DNA of 32,836 bases from SIG299 sp964632165 (GCA_964632165.1 CAZWCZ010000023.1:1-32836), one strand, 5' to 3'; positions 7,299 to 16,385 are shown, numbered from the stretch's first letter. Notes: generated by a model from the sequence alone, not told the origin. Numbers and translations: made by a program.

Positions 7299-9851
7299 CT
7301 ATTCTTCCGTCTCCAAATCTTCTGTTTCTGCATATTCGCCTTCCGTAAAATCATCATCGACTGCTTCATTTTCTTTCTGAAGTTCTTCTTCCATCTGTTC
7401 CGCATTCATCTCTTCTTTTACTCTGGCTACGCTGGCAACACGGATTCCTTTGTCATTTTCGATATGGATCAGTTTTACGCCGGAAGTATTTCTTCCGACA
7501 ATGCTGATATCACTGACCAACATACGGATAATGATACCTTCATTTGTGATCATCATCAGTTCATTGTCAAGATTCAGGATCTTGGCTCCGATCACATCTC
7601 CTGTCTTTTCCACGATCTTGTAGCATTTGACTCCCTTACCGCCCCTGCGCTGTGCAGAAAATTCATTTACCTCTGTCAGTTTTCCATAACCGAATTCGGA
7701 AGCTACTAATACATATTCTCCCTGGTTGGTCAGCTGCATGGAAACCACTTCATCCCCTTCTGAAAGCGTCATTCCGATAACACCCATGGAACTTCTTCCG
7801 GTAGCACGGACATCTTTTTCATTGAAGCGGATACTCATACCGTGTTTTGTAACAAGCAGGATATCATTCTGATTATTGGTAGCTTTTGCACCGATCAACA
7901 AATCATCATCCTTTAAATTGATTGCCTGGATTCCTGTTTTTCGGATGTTTGCAAAATTTTTGATCTTTGTTTTCTTAACGATACCCGTTTTTGTAGCAAG
8001 GAACAGATATCGCTCATCATCAAATTCTTTTAAAGCAATTCCTGCTGTTACCTTTTCTCCCGGCTGAAGCTGGAGCAGATTGATAATAGCAGTACCTCTC
8101 GCAGTGCGGCTTGCTTCCGGAATCTCATATGCTTTGATCCTGTATGCACGCCCTTTATTCGTCAGGAACATGATGTAATGATGTGTCGTCGTCATAAACA
8201 TATCTTCCATGTAATCTTCTTCTATGGTCTGCATTCCCTTGATGCCTTTGCCCCCACGGTGCTGTGCTTTAAAATTGTCGACCGTCATACGCTTGATATA
8301 TCCAAGTTTCGTAATGGCAATAATCGTATTTTCATCCGGGATCAGATCTTCATCCGTAAAATCATCCATATCAATTCCGATGGATGTTCTTCTGTCATCC
8401 CCATACTTATCGCGGATTACGGAAATTTCTTCTTTGATCACACCAAGGAGCAGCTTCTCATTGGAAAGGATTGCTTTAAATTCATCAATCTTTTTCATAA
8501 GTTCTGCATATTCCTGTTCCAGACGCTCTCTTTCCAATCCGGTAAGGGCACGCAGACGCATATCTACAATTGCCTGCGCCTGTACTTCATCCAAACCAAA
8601 TTTTTCTATCAGTTCTGCTTTTGCATCCGCAACATTTTTAGAACCGCGAATAATCCGGATAACTTCATCAATATGATCCAGGGCGATGAGCAGTCCTTTT
8701 AAAATATGAGCTCTCTCTTCAGCTTTATTTAAATCATACTTTGTACGTCTTGTTACAACATCTTCCTGATGACGCAGATACACATTCAGTGCATCCAGTA
8801 AAGTCAGAACTTTCGGTTCATTATCTACCAATGCAAGCATGATGACACCGAAGGTATCCTGTAACTGCGTATGTTTATATAACTGATTTAAAATGACATT
8901 TGGATTAACGTCCCGGCGCAGTTCGATACAGACACGCATACCGCTGCGGTCGGATTCATCACGAAGTTCTGTAATTCCGTCAATCTTTTTTTCTTTTACC
9001 AGTTCGGCAATCTTTTCGATCAGACGTGCTTTATTTACCATATATGGAAGTTCTGTTACAACAATACGGTTTTTGCCGTTTGCCATCGGTTCAATATCGG
9101 TTACGGCACGAACTTTAATTTTTCCGCGTCCGGTACGATATGCTTCGTTGATTCCTCTTGTGCCGAGTATGGTAGCACCGGTCGGAAAATCCGGTCCCTT
9201 TACGATCTGCATCACATCTTCAATCGAAGTTTCTTTGTCTTCTACTTTGTTATCTATGATCTTTATTACGGCATTGATTACTTCTCTCATATTATGCGGA
9301 GGAATATTTGTTGCCATACCTACAGCAATACCGGAAGTACCGTTTACTAAAAGGTTTGGAAAACGTGCCGGAAGTACAAGCGGTTCTTTTTCCGTTTCAT
9401 CAAAGTTTGGAATGAAAGTAACCGTATCTTTATTGATATCCGAAAGCATTTCCATGGAAACTTTGGAAAGTCTTGCCTCTGTATATCGCATTGCCGCTGC
9501 CCCGTCTCCGTCTACTGAACCAAAGTTTCCGTGTCCGTCTACCAAAGGATAGCGGGTAGACCATTCCTGTGCAAGGTTTACGAGGGCACCATAAATGGAG
9601 CTGTCGCCGTGTGGGTGATATTTACCCATGGTATCGCCGACAATACGCGCACATTTACGGTGTGGTTTGTCCGGACCGTTATTTAATTCTATCATTGCGT
9701 ACAGGATACGTCTCTGTACGGGTTTTAATCCATCTCTTGCATCCGGCAGGGCGCGGGCTACAATGACCGACATTGCATAGTTGACATATGATGTTTCCAT
9801 CGTTTTCTTTAAGTCAACTTCCTGCACCTTGTCAAAAATGTGTTCATCCAT
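7299..9851 (-). CDS. gyrA: DNA gyrase subunit A
   Basis: 850 residues, normal for the family. It forms A2B2 gyrase with GyrB and breaks and rejoins DNA to introduce negative supercoils. The catalytic tyrosine is Y123 in AMRYTEA. The quinolone-binding helix reads HPHGDSSIYG, with S84 and G88 at the positions equivalent to E. coli S83 and D87. The C-terminal beta-pinwheel has two box motifs: QHRGGKG at 530-536 (first blade, one change from the QRRGGKG consensus) and an exact QRRGGKG at 734-740. This marks it as GyrA rather than ParC. The last about 40 residues are strongly acidic. The start lies 17 bp after the gyrB stop. A terminator follows at 7201-7279. Confidence 0.98.
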   Translation of the reverse strand: MDEHIFDKVQEVDLKKTMETSYVNYAMSVIVARALPDARDGLKPVQRRILYAMIELNNGPDKPHRKCARIVGDTMGKYHPHGDSSIYGALVNLAQEWSTRYPLVDGHGNFGSVDGDGAAAMRYTEARLSKVSMEMLSDINKDTVTFIPNFDETEKEPLVLPARFPNLLVNGTSGIAVGMATNIPPHNMREVINAVIKIIDNKVEDKETSIEDVMQIVKGPDFPTGATILGTRGINEAYRTGRGKIKVRAVTDIEPMANGKNRIVVTELPYMVNKARLIEKIAELVKEKKIDGITELRDESDRSGMRVCIELRRDVNPNVILNQLYKHTQLQDTFGVIMLALVDNEPKVLTLLDALNVYLRHQEDVVTRRTKYDLNKAEERAHILKGLLIALDHIDEVIRIIRGSKNVADAKAELIEKFGLDEVQAQAIVDMRLRALTGLERERLEQEYAELMKKIDEFKAILSNEKLLLGVIKEEISVIRDKYGDDRRTSIGIDMDDFTDEDLIPDENTIIAITKLGYIKRMTVDNFKAQHRGGKGIKGMQTIEEDYMEDMFMTTTHHYIMFLTNKGRAYRIKAYEIPEASRTARGTAIINLLQLQPGEKVTAGIALKEFDDERYLFLATKTGIVKKTKIKNFANIRKTGIQAINLKDDDLLIGAKATNNQNDILLVTKHGMSIRFNEKDVRATGRSSMGVIGMTLSEGDEVVSMQLTNQGEYVLVASEFGYGKLTEVNEFSAQRRGGKGVKCYKIVEKTGDVIGAKILNLDNELMMITNEGIIIRMLVSDISIVGRNTSGVKLIHIENDKGIRVASVARVKEEMNAEQMEEELQKENEAVDDDFTEGEYAETEDLETEE

Positions 9852-9868
9852 AGTCTGAATCTCCTTTA

Positions 9869-11785
9869 TTATGCATTAAAGTCTAAGTTCTGTACATACT
9901 TTGCATTTGCTTCGATGAATTCTTTTCGCGGTTCGACTTCATCGCCCATCAGGGTGGTAAATGTGACATCCAGTTCGGATGCAGATTCTTCATCCATATT
10001 CACTCTTAAAAGAATTCTCTTCTTAGGATCCATGGTCGTATCCCATAACTGTTCGGCATCCATTTCACCAAGCCCTTTATAACGCTGAATCTTATTATTC
10101 TGGTCGCGGCCTATTTCAACAAGAATGTTGTTCAGCTCTTCATCACTGTAGGCATACCAGACATTTTTGTTTTTTTCAATCTTATAAAGAGGAGGCTGTG
10201 CCAGGTAAACATAGCCCTGTCGAATCAGCTCCGGCATAAAACGATACAGGAAAGTCAGCATCAATGTTGCAATATGTGCTCCGTCAACATCGGCATCAGT
10301 CATGATGATGATCTTATGATAACGCAGCTTACTGATATCAAAGTCTTCTCCGATACCGGTACCAAATGCAGTGATCATCGCCTTAATTTCATTATTGCCC
10401 AGTATTCTGTCCAATCTTGCTTTTTCAACATTTAAGATTTTTCCTCTAAGCGGAAGTATTGCCTGTGTTGCACGAGAACGTGCTGTTTTTGCAGAACCAC
10501 CCGCAGAATCCCCCTCTACGATATAGATTTCGCAGTTTTTCGGATCTTTGTCGGAACAGTCCGCTAATTTTCCCGGCAGGCTCATCCCATCCAAAGCAGA
10601 CTTTCTCCTTGTCAAATCCCTTGCCTTTCTTGCTGCATCTCTCGCACGCTGGGCAAGTACTGCTTTTTCACAGATTACTTTTGCTACATTTGGATTTTGT
10701 TCCAAAAAATACCGCAGCTTTTTGCTCACGATTTCATCTACGGCACCTCTTGCTTCGCTGTTTCCGAGTTTCTGCTTTGTCTGTCCTTCAAACTGCGGAT
10801 CTGAAATTTTAATGCTTACGATAGCAGTCAGTCCTTCCCGGATATCTTCTCCGGATAAATTCTGTTCACTGTCTTTTAAAAACTTCTTTTCCCTGGCATA
10901 ATCATTAAAAATCTTCGTCAGGGCATTTTTAAACCCTACCAGATGTGTACCGCCCTCCGGTGTCGTAATATTATTTACAAAACTGTAGCATCCTTCGTTA
11001 TATCCGTCGTTATGCTGCATTGCTACTTCTACGTAAACATCATTCTTTATTCCCTCACAGTAAATGATGTCCGGATATAAAGCCGTCTTGCCCTTATTCA
11101 GATATTCTACATATTCTTTGATTCCGCCTTCGTAATGGAATACTTCCTCTCTTTCCTGGCCTTCTCTCTTATCGTGGAATACGATCTTGATTCCTTTGGT
11201 CAGAAATGCCATTTCACGAAGTCTTTGCTTTAATGTATCATAATCAAAGACGGTTTCCTCAAAAATAGTATCGTCCGGAAGAAATGTTACGGTAGATCCT
11301 GTTCTTTCCGAAGTACCGATTTCTTCTAATCTTGTCACCGGTTTTCCTTTTTCGTAGCGCTGCCGATACATTTTTCCGTCTTTTTCCACCACTACTTCCA
11401 ACCAGTTGGAAAGTGCGTTGACTACAGACGCACCTACGCCATGAAGTCCGCCGGATACTTTATATCCTCCACCGCCAAACTTTCCTCCGGCATGCAGGAT
11501 GGTAAATACAACTTCTACTGTTGAAATTCCTTTTTTCTTATTGATTTCTACCGGGATACCACGACCGTTATCAATGACCGTAACAGAATTGTCTGCATTA
11601 ACGGAAACATCTATCGTATCGCAAAATCCTGCCAATGCTTCATCTACGGCGTTATCTACTATTTCATAAACGAGATGATGAAGACCTCTTGCGGATGTAC
11701 TTCCAATATACATTCCGGGTCTCTTTCTTACGGCTTCCAGACCTTCCAAAATTTGAATTTGTTCTGCTCCGTATTCGTTGCTCAT
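9869..11785 (-). CDS. gyrB: DNA gyrase subunit B
   Basis: 638 residues, the short Gram-positive form without the enterobacterial insertion. The N-terminal GHKL ATPase has E41, N45, D72 in DNGRGIP and the GGLHGVGAS loop (112-120). The TOPRIM domain carries EGDSAGG (424-430) and DADVDG (497-502), which bind the metal ions used in DNA cleavage. The ATG overlaps the recF stop by 4 bp (ATGA), with GGAGGAAAAAAG as ribosome site. It is therefore translationally coupled to recF and co-transcribed with gyrA. Confidence 0.98.
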   Translation of the reverse strand: MSNEYGAEQIQILEGLEAVRKRPGMYIGSTSARGLHHLVYEIVDNAVDEALAGFCDTIDVSVNADNSVTVIDNGRGIPVEINKKKGISTVEVVFTILHAGGKFGGGGYKVSGGLHGVGASVVNALSNWLEVVVEKDGKMYRQRYEKGKPVTRLEEIGTSERTGSTVTFLPDDTIFEETVFDYDTLKQRLREMAFLTKGIKIVFHDKREGQEREEVFHYEGGIKEYVEYLNKGKTALYPDIIYCEGIKNDVYVEVAMQHNDGYNEGCYSFVNNITTPEGGTHLVGFKNALTKIFNDYAREKKFLKDSEQNLSGEDIREGLTAIVSIKISDPQFEGQTKQKLGNSEARGAVDEIVSKKLRYFLEQNPNVAKVICEKAVLAQRARDAARKARDLTRRKSALDGMSLPGKLADCSDKDPKNCEIYIVEGDSAGGSAKTARSRATQAILPLRGKILNVEKARLDRILGNNEIKAMITAFGTGIGEDFDISKLRYHKIIIMTDADVDGAHIATLMLTFLYRFMPELIRQGYVYLAQPPLYKIEKNKNVWYAYSDEELNNILVEIGRDQNNKIQRYKGLGEMDAEQLWDTTMDPKKRILLRVNMDEESASELDVTFTTLMGDEVEPRKEFIEANAKYVQNLDFNA

Positions 11786-12876
11786 CTTTTTTCCTCCGTT
11801 TCCTTTACTGTCCCATGCTCTACATGGAAGATATGATTAAATTTCTGCCTGTCTCCTACAAACTCTTCTAATCCGGTACAGGTTATCATTGTCTGAATCC
11901 CGTCGATACCGTTCAAAAGATGATGTTGCCTTTTTCTGTCAAGCTCTGATAAGACATCATCCAACAAAAGAACCGGATTTTCTCCGATCTTTTTCTTTAC
12001 CAGCTGAAGTTCTGCCAATTTCAGCGAAAGTGCTGCTGTCCTCTGCTGTCCCTGAGACCCAAACAGTTTTATATTTTCCTCACCGATAAAAAAACTGATA
12101 TCATCACGATGTGGTCCATAGTGCGTCATTTTCCGGTAAATATCCTGTTCTCTTGCCTTTTTCAATTTACCTTCCATTTCCTCTGCTGTCACACTTGGTT
12201 CGTAAAAAATTTTCAGCGTTTCCTTTCCGCCTGAAAGTACGGCATGTACTTCTTCCACAATCTCATTCATTTCCTTCAGAAACTTTTTTCTGCTTTCCAT
12301 GATTTTAGTACCATATCCGATCAGCTGATTGTCCCAGACATCCAACGTATCTTTCAAAGACTGCTGAAACCCGATCTGCTTCAGCAGATTATTTCTCTGT
12401 GCCAAAATCTTATTATAGTTAGAAAGCTGATACAGATACAGCGGATCCAACTGACACAATTCCAAATCCATAAACCGGCGCCTTTCCTGGGGTCCGTTCT
12501 TTATCATACTTAAATCTTCCGGGGAAAAAAATACCACATTCATCAGACCGAACAATTCCGATGATTTCCGTATCGGAATGCCATCAATCGCAACGCCCTT
12601 TGTTTTATTCTTTTTCAGATGCATATCAATGCGATGCGGAACACCTTTTTTTTCCAGGAGCATCCGTATATGTGCCTCTTCTTTTCCAAGCTGTATCATA
12701 TCCCGGTCTTTACTTCCTTTATGTGACTTTGTCGTGCTGCATACATAAACAGACTCCAATATATTTGTCTTTCCCTGTGCATTGTCTCCATAAAGGATAT
12801 TGACCTGCTCCGAAAATGGCAGACATAACGTGTCATAATTTCTGAAATTGTGTAATTCAATCTGTTTTACTATCAT
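11782..12876 (-). CDS. recF: DNA replication/repair ATPase RecF
   Basis: 364 residues, SMC/ABC-like ATPase that helps load RecA at single-strand gaps. It has Walker A GDNAQGKT (30-37), signature GSQGQQR (273-279) and Walker B LLLDD (303-307). Both ends overlap neighbours by 4 bp (ATGA with yaaA upstream and gyrB downstream), which is typical of the dnaA-dnaN-yaaA-recF-gyrB cluster of Firmicutes. Confidence 0.97.
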   Translation of the reverse strand: MIVKQIELHNFRNYDTLCLPFSEQVNILYGDNAQGKTNILESVYVCSTTKSHKGSKDRDMIQLGKEEAHIRMLLEKKGVPHRIDMHLKKNKTKGVAIDGIPIRKSSELFGLMNVVFFSPEDLSMIKNGPQERRRFMDLELCQLDPLYLYQLSNYNKILAQRNNLLKQIGFQQSLKDTLDVWDNQLIGYGTKIMESRKKFLKEMNEIVEEVHAVLSGGKETLKIFYEPSVTAEEMEGKLKKAREQDIYRKMTHYGPHRDDISFFIGEENIKLFGSQGQQRTAALSLKLAELQLVKKKIGENPVLLLDDVLSELDRKRQHHLLNGIDGIQTMITCTGLEEFVGDRQKFNHIFHVEHGTVKETEEKR

Positions 12877-13082
12877 TTTTTGATTATGATTTCTTCTCCT
12901 CTATAGGAAACCACATCTCCATCATAGAGTTTCTTTCCTCTCTGATATTCCACTTCTCCATTGACAGAAACTTCGCCTTCTGTAATGACTATCTTTGCTT
13001 CGACACCGGAATCTACCATGCCGGCCGCTTTTAATGCCTGTCCAAGCTTTATAAATTCTTCTCTCAGGATGATTTCTTCCAT
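12873..13082 (-). CDS. yaaA: S4-domain RNA-binding protein YaaA (RlbA)
   Basis: 69 residues, a single S4 domain: LGQALKAAGMVDSGVEAKIVI then EGEVSVNGEVEYQRGKKLYDGD in succession. Proteins of this size between dnaN and recF are the YaaA/RlbA family, thought to bind RNA or ribosomes. It starts 20 bp after dnaN and its stop overlaps the recF start by 4 bp. Confidence 0.93.
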   Translation of the reverse strand: MEEIILREEFIKLGQALKAAGMVDSGVEAKIVITEGEVSVNGEVEYQRGKKLYDGDVVSYRGEEIIIKK

Positions 13083-13102
13083 ACCGATTCCTTTCTGCAG
13101 TT

Positions 13103-14212
13103 CTATCTCACTGCATTGAAATTAACCGGAAGAATCAGATAAATATATGTTTCTTCCGCATTTTTAATAAAACATGGTGCTTTTGGATTTGTCATATAAA
13201 TAGTTACTTCATCATCATCAATAACACGAAGTGCTTCCATTAAAAATTTAGGATTAAATCCAATGAGAATATTTTTACCCTCTTTTGTAATATCCATTTC
13301 TTCGTTCATGGAACCAAGAGTAGAATTAACACGCAGTTCCATCGCACTTTCCGTAATGCCGAGAATGATCGGTTTCTTTTCCGATTCTTTTATGAGAAGA
13401 GTGGCACGGTCAATACAATCTAAGAATACTTTACGGTTTACTGTCATTTTTGTTTCATAGTCTCCGGAAAGCATCTGATTGATCTTGTAGTATTCTCCCT
13501 CGATCAGTCTGGATAAGACAATGGTATTGTCAAACTCAAACAAAATATGCTTATCCGTAAAGAAAATGCGTACTTCATCTTCTACTTCGCCGGAGAGGAT
13601 TTTACTGATCTCATTTAATGTCTTACCTGGAACAATCACTTTTGTAGCAGGATATTCGCTCTTTAACGTAACCTTACGTATGGAAATACGATGTCCGTCC
13701 AAAGAAACTACCTTAAACTGATCGCCGTTGATTTCAAATAATTCTCCGGTCATGATCTTATTGCTTTCATTATCCGAAATGGAGAATACGGTCTGACGGA
13801 TGATTTCTTTTAAAGAAAATTGGGATAAGACCATAGGTTCTTTCTTTTCAATTACAGGAAGTGACGGAAATTCGTCACTGCTCATACCGGCAATCGTAAA
13901 TACTGATTTTTCGCAGCTGATGGTTGTCATAAAGTTGTTATCTGTTTCGATCACAATATCACTGTCCGGAAGTTTACGTATAATGTCAGAAAAGATCTTT
14001 GCATTAATGGCAACACTTCCGGCAGAAGTAATAAGTCCATTGACAACAGTTTCAATACCAAGTTCCATATCATTTGTGATAAAACGGATGGTACTGTCCG
14101 TAACATGAATGATGATACATTCCAAAATAGGCATTGTAGTTTTTGCAGGTACCGCCTTTAATGAAATATTGACGCTGTTTAAGATTTCGGATTTTTTACA
14201 TGTAATTTTCAT
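13103..14212 (-). CDS. dnaN: DNA polymerase III sliding clamp (beta subunit)
   Basis: 369 residues, the usual length, forming the ring-shaped dimer that tethers polymerase to DNA. It shows the family pattern across three repeated folds: MKITCKKSEIL at the N-terminus, TTMPILECI, and the C-terminal VNFNAVR ending close to the canonical clamp tail. AAGGGAG lies 8 bases before the ATG. It is the first gene on the dnaN side of oriC. Confidence 0.97.
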   Translation of the reverse strand: MKITCKKSEILNSVNISLKAVPAKTTMPILECIIIHVTDSTIRFITNDMELGIETVVNGLITSAGSVAINAKIFSDIIRKLPDSDIVIETDNNFMTTISCEKSVFTIAGMSSDEFPSLPVIEKKEPMVLSQFSLKEIIRQTVFSISDNESNKIMTGELFEINGDQFKVVSLDGHRISIRKVTLKSEYPATKVIVPGKTLNEISKILSGEVEDEVRIFFTDKHILFEFDNTIVLSRLIEGEYYKINQMLSGDYETKMTVNRKVFLDCIDRATLLIKESEKKPIILGITESAMELRVNSTLGSMNEEMDITKEGKNILIGFNPKFLMEALRVIDDDEVTIYMTNPKAPCFIKNAEETYIYLILPVNFNAVR

Positions 14213-14535
14213 AAGAGTTCTCCCTTCCGGCTCTGGTTGATAATATATATATTAATTAAAATTAATTACAGCAGTAGTAATAGGGGTTGTGAATTTGTGG
14301 GTAACTGTAAAAAAGCTTTTATTTATGCCTGTTTGCGACTTTCCAAGACTGTGAAAAGAAATGGAATGGAGCGTGGACGGTATGTGGAAAATAACCACAC
14401 GGAAAAAGTCATAAAAATGAGTTATCCACATAAATCAACAAGTTATCAACAAGTTAAATCCACAACATGTGATTCAAATCGAACGAGTTTCTTCTATATT
14501 AATAAGACTCGAAAATCAAAACGACAGGTGGATAA
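14213..14535. other. oriC, main part (dnaN-dnaA intergenic region)
   Basis: The 323 bp carry a cluster of DnaA boxes. There is one perfect TTATCCACA (14422-14430), plus TTATCAACA (14443-14451). On the minus strand lie TTATCCACC (14527-14535), TTTTCCACA (14383-14391) and TTACCCACA (14296-14304). Weaker matches are ATAACCACA (14391-14399) and AAATCCACA (14456-14464). An AT-only stretch lies next to the last strong box on the dnaN side. Position between dnaA and dnaN matches origins of other Firmicutes. Confidence 0.88.
14239..14304 (-). other. candidate DNA unwinding element with DnaA-trio repeats
   Basis: Reading the minus strand from 14304: a DnaA box TTACCCACA, a short C-rich spacer (CCCC, 14286-14283), five trinucleotides CTA-TTA-CTA-CTG-CTG (14283-14269), then about 30 bp of pure A/T (14268-14239). 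This order (box, GC spacer, trios, AT-rich tract) is the arrangement described for the basal unwinding system in Bacillus subtilis. It predicts where the strands first open. Confidence 0.6.
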
Positions 14536-15873
14536 TTATTGAAGATTAATTTTTTTTGCAAGAACATCCATGGTGTTTTGCAAGGAAACATCTTCTTTTA
14601 AATCATCTTCAATCAGCTTGCATGCATGAATGACCGTAGAATGGTCTTTGTCACCGATGGATTTTCCGATGTCGACGAAAGACATGGAAAGGTATTTACG
14701 GCAAAGGTACATGGCAATCTGTCTTGGATAAGCTACTTTTTTACTGCGGTTTTTTGAATAAATTTCCTGAGAGGTAATTCCATAATGATCCGCTACAATA
14801 TCGACGATGTAGGAATAGGTTACGGTATGAAGACTGTCATTATTAATGTAGTCCTGAATAGCCTCTGTTACCAGGCTCATATTGATCTCCTGTTTTTTTA
14901 GACGGGAGAGGGCAATGATCTTGTTTAAGCTTCCTTCCAACTCACGGATATTGGATTTGATGTTCGTTGCAATGAATTCCAAAATGGATGGTTCGATATA
15001 AATATTATCTGTTTCCAGTTTTTTATTTAAGATAGCCATCCTGGTCTCATAGTCGGGACTTTGGATATCAGCGATCAGACCCCATTCAAATCGGGAACGG
15101 AGTCTTGCTTCTAATGTCTGGATATCCTTTGGCGGACGGTCACTGGAGATGATGATCTGTTTTTTTGCTTCGTGCAGGGCATTAAAGGTATGGAAAAATT
15201 CTTCCTGTGTACTTTCTTTGCCGCTGATGAACTGAATATCGTCGATCAGAAGTACATCAATGTTCCGGTACTTTTCACGAAATTCGATGGTGGTTTTATT
15301 ACGGATTGCCTGAATCATTTCGTTAGTGAAGCTTTCACTGGTAATATACATAACTCTGGCTTCGGGATTCTGATCAAGGATAAAGTGGGCGATAGAGTGC
15401 ATCAGATGCGTTTTTCCAAGACCTACTCCTCCATAAATAAAGAGAGGGTTATAGCCGCCGCCCGGATCTTCCGCAACTGCTAAGGACGCTGCGTGAGCAA
15501 ACTGGTTATTATTTCCGATGACAAAAGTATCAAATGTATACTTGGGATTCAAATTTGCATAACTGTCGTTCTTTATTTTTGCTTTAGGTGCAGTGGAAGG
15601 GGCATTGCTTAAAAGAATGTAATGAACGTCATATTCTTTATTCATTACTTCAGCAATTGCCGTTTTCAAAAATACACCATATTTATTGCGTACAAAATCC
15701 AGACTGAGTGCGCCGGTCTTTGAATCGTCTACGGAAATGGTAATGGTATCATGATCTACCGAGTGGATGGCAAGAGGAAGCAGCCATGTTTTATATGCCA
15801 CGTCGGTAATATTGTATTCTGTTTTCATGAACTCCAAAATGTCGTTCCATTTTTCTCTGATTATTTTTTCCAT
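14536..15873 (-). CDS. dnaA: chromosomal replication initiator DnaA
   Basis: 445 residues. Domain I is at about 1-85. The AAA+ domain has Walker A GGVGLGKT (148-155), Walker B LLIDD (208-212) and sensor/arginine-finger region ARLRSRFEWG. Domain IV ends with the DNA-contacting signature DHSTVIHACK. The start at 15873 is chosen because TGGAGG lies 6 bases upstream; the ATG four codons earlier (15885) overlaps that ribosome site. It is transcribed from an extended -10 promoter at 15909-15937, and DnaA boxes lie on both sides of the gene, which fits autoregulation. Confidence 0.98.
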   Translation of the reverse strand: MEKIIREKWNDILEFMKTEYNITDVAYKTWLLPLAIHSVDHDTITISVDDSKTGALSLDFVRNKYGVFLKTAIAEVMNKEYDVHYILLSNAPSTAPKAKIKNDSYANLNPKYTFDTFVIGNNNQFAHAASLAVAEDPGGGYNPLFIYGGVGLGKTHLMHSIAHFILDQNPEARVMYITSESFTNEMIQAIRNKTTIEFREKYRNIDVLLIDDIQFISGKESTQEEFFHTFNALHEAKKQIIISSDRPPKDIQTLEARLRSRFEWGLIADIQSPDYETRMAILNKKLETDNIYIEPSILEFIATNIKSNIRELEGSLNKIIALSRLKKQEINMSLVTEAIQDYINNDSLHTVTYSYIVDIVADHYGITSQEIYSKNRSKKVAYPRQIAMYLCRKYLSMSFVDIGKSIGDKDHSTVIHACKLIEDDLKEDVSLQNTMDVLAKKINLQ

Positions 15874-15908
15874 AGAGACCTCCATTTTCTATAAGCATAC
15901 CTAAATGC

Positions 15909-15937
15909 ATTATAACAAATGAATTAAGAAAATGCAA
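15909..15937 (-). promoter_or_regulatory. dnaA: dnaA promoter (extended -10)
   Basis: Minus-strand TTGCAT (15937-15932), 17 bp, then TATAAT (15914-15909) preceded by TG one base upstream (TGTTATAAT), an extended -10. The -35 is weak, which the TG motif would compensate. It predicts a 5' leader of about 30 nt before the dnaA start. Confidence 0.7.
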
Positions 15938-15978
15938 ATAAATGATATATATTATATAAGGTAGAGAGTAGGATTGAG

Positions 15979-15987
15979 TTATCCACA
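15979..15987 (+). promoter_or_regulatory. DnaA box upstream of dnaA
   Basis: Perfect TTATCCACA, about 40 bp upstream of the dnaA -35 and about 65 bp upstream of the rpmH -35, in the dnaA-rpmH divergent region (15874-16163). I see only this one strong box here, so this side is a minor part of a possible bipartite origin, or an autoregulatory site. Confidence 0.7.
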
Positions 15988-16051
15988 AGTAGTAGGAAAG
16001 GGAAAAAAGACAACAAGATATGGTAGGAGGTGAAAATATGTAAAAATAAGC

Positions 16052-16080
16052 TTGACGAGGGGCAAAAATTAAATTATAAT
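16052..16080 (+). promoter_or_regulatory. rpmH: rpmH promoter
   Basis: TTGACG (16052-16057), exactly 17 bp, TATAAT (16075-16080): 11 of 12 positions match the vegetative consensus. The start site near 16087 gives a leader of about 77 nt before rpmH. It probably drives the whole rpmH-rnpA-yidD-yidC-jag run. Confidence 0.85.
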
Positions 16081-16163
16081 AATGCTGTTATTTAGATAAA
16101 ATAGACGTAATGTGCATATGAAAATATGTGTTTATGTAATAGTTGTGAAGGAGGTGTAACAAC

Positions 16164-16301
16164 ATGGCAAAGATGACATTCCAGCCTAAGAAGAGACAGA
16201 GATCCAAGGTTCATGGTTTCCGTTCCAGAATGAGCACAGCGAACGGCAGAAAGGTATTATCTGCAAGAAGAGCAAAGGGCAGACATAAATTATCCGCATA
16301 G
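16164..16301 (+). CDS. rpmH: 50S ribosomal protein L34
   Basis: 45 residues, read directly: MAKMTFQPKKRQRSKVHGFR is followed by SRMSTANGRKVLSARRAKGR and ends HKLSA. This matches L34 along its whole length (family 44-46). A very strong ribosome site AAGGAGGTG lies 8 bases before the ATG. It heads the plus-strand operon. Confidence 0.98.
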   Translation: MAKMTFQPKKRQRSKVHGFRSRMSTANGRKVLSARRAKGRHKLSA

Positions 16302-16357
16302 GTCGCAGTTACTGTGACCTATTCTTCTCTTTAGCAACAGAGACTTTGTCTCTGTTG
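16301..16357 (+). repeat. two tandem hairpins between rpmH and rnpA
   Basis: Hairpin 1: GGTCGCAG (16301-16308) pairs with CTGTGACC (16312-16319), with one G-U pair and a 3-base loop; it overlaps the last base of the rpmH stop codon. Hairpin 2: CAACAGAGAC (16335-16344) and GTCTCTGTTG (16348-16357) form a perfect 10-bp stem with loop TTT. A pyrimidine-rich stretch but no real U run follows hairpin 1, so partial termination or RNA processing that lowers rnpA relative to rpmH is the likely role. Confidence 0.55.
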
Positions 16358-16385
16358 TAGAAAAAGAGTGAAGGAGATACTTGCA

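Noticed and set aside
8178..9552. Long open frames opposite gyrA
   Set aside because: They are antisense to a clearly functional conserved gene, have Ser/Ile-rich shadow composition and no ribosome sites. The same applies to frames opposite gyrB, recF, dnaN and the lipoproteins.
9578..9610. Gly88 of GyrA as an acquired resistance mutation
   Set aside because: The residue may be normal for the lineage. Without relatives to compare, only its presence can be stated.
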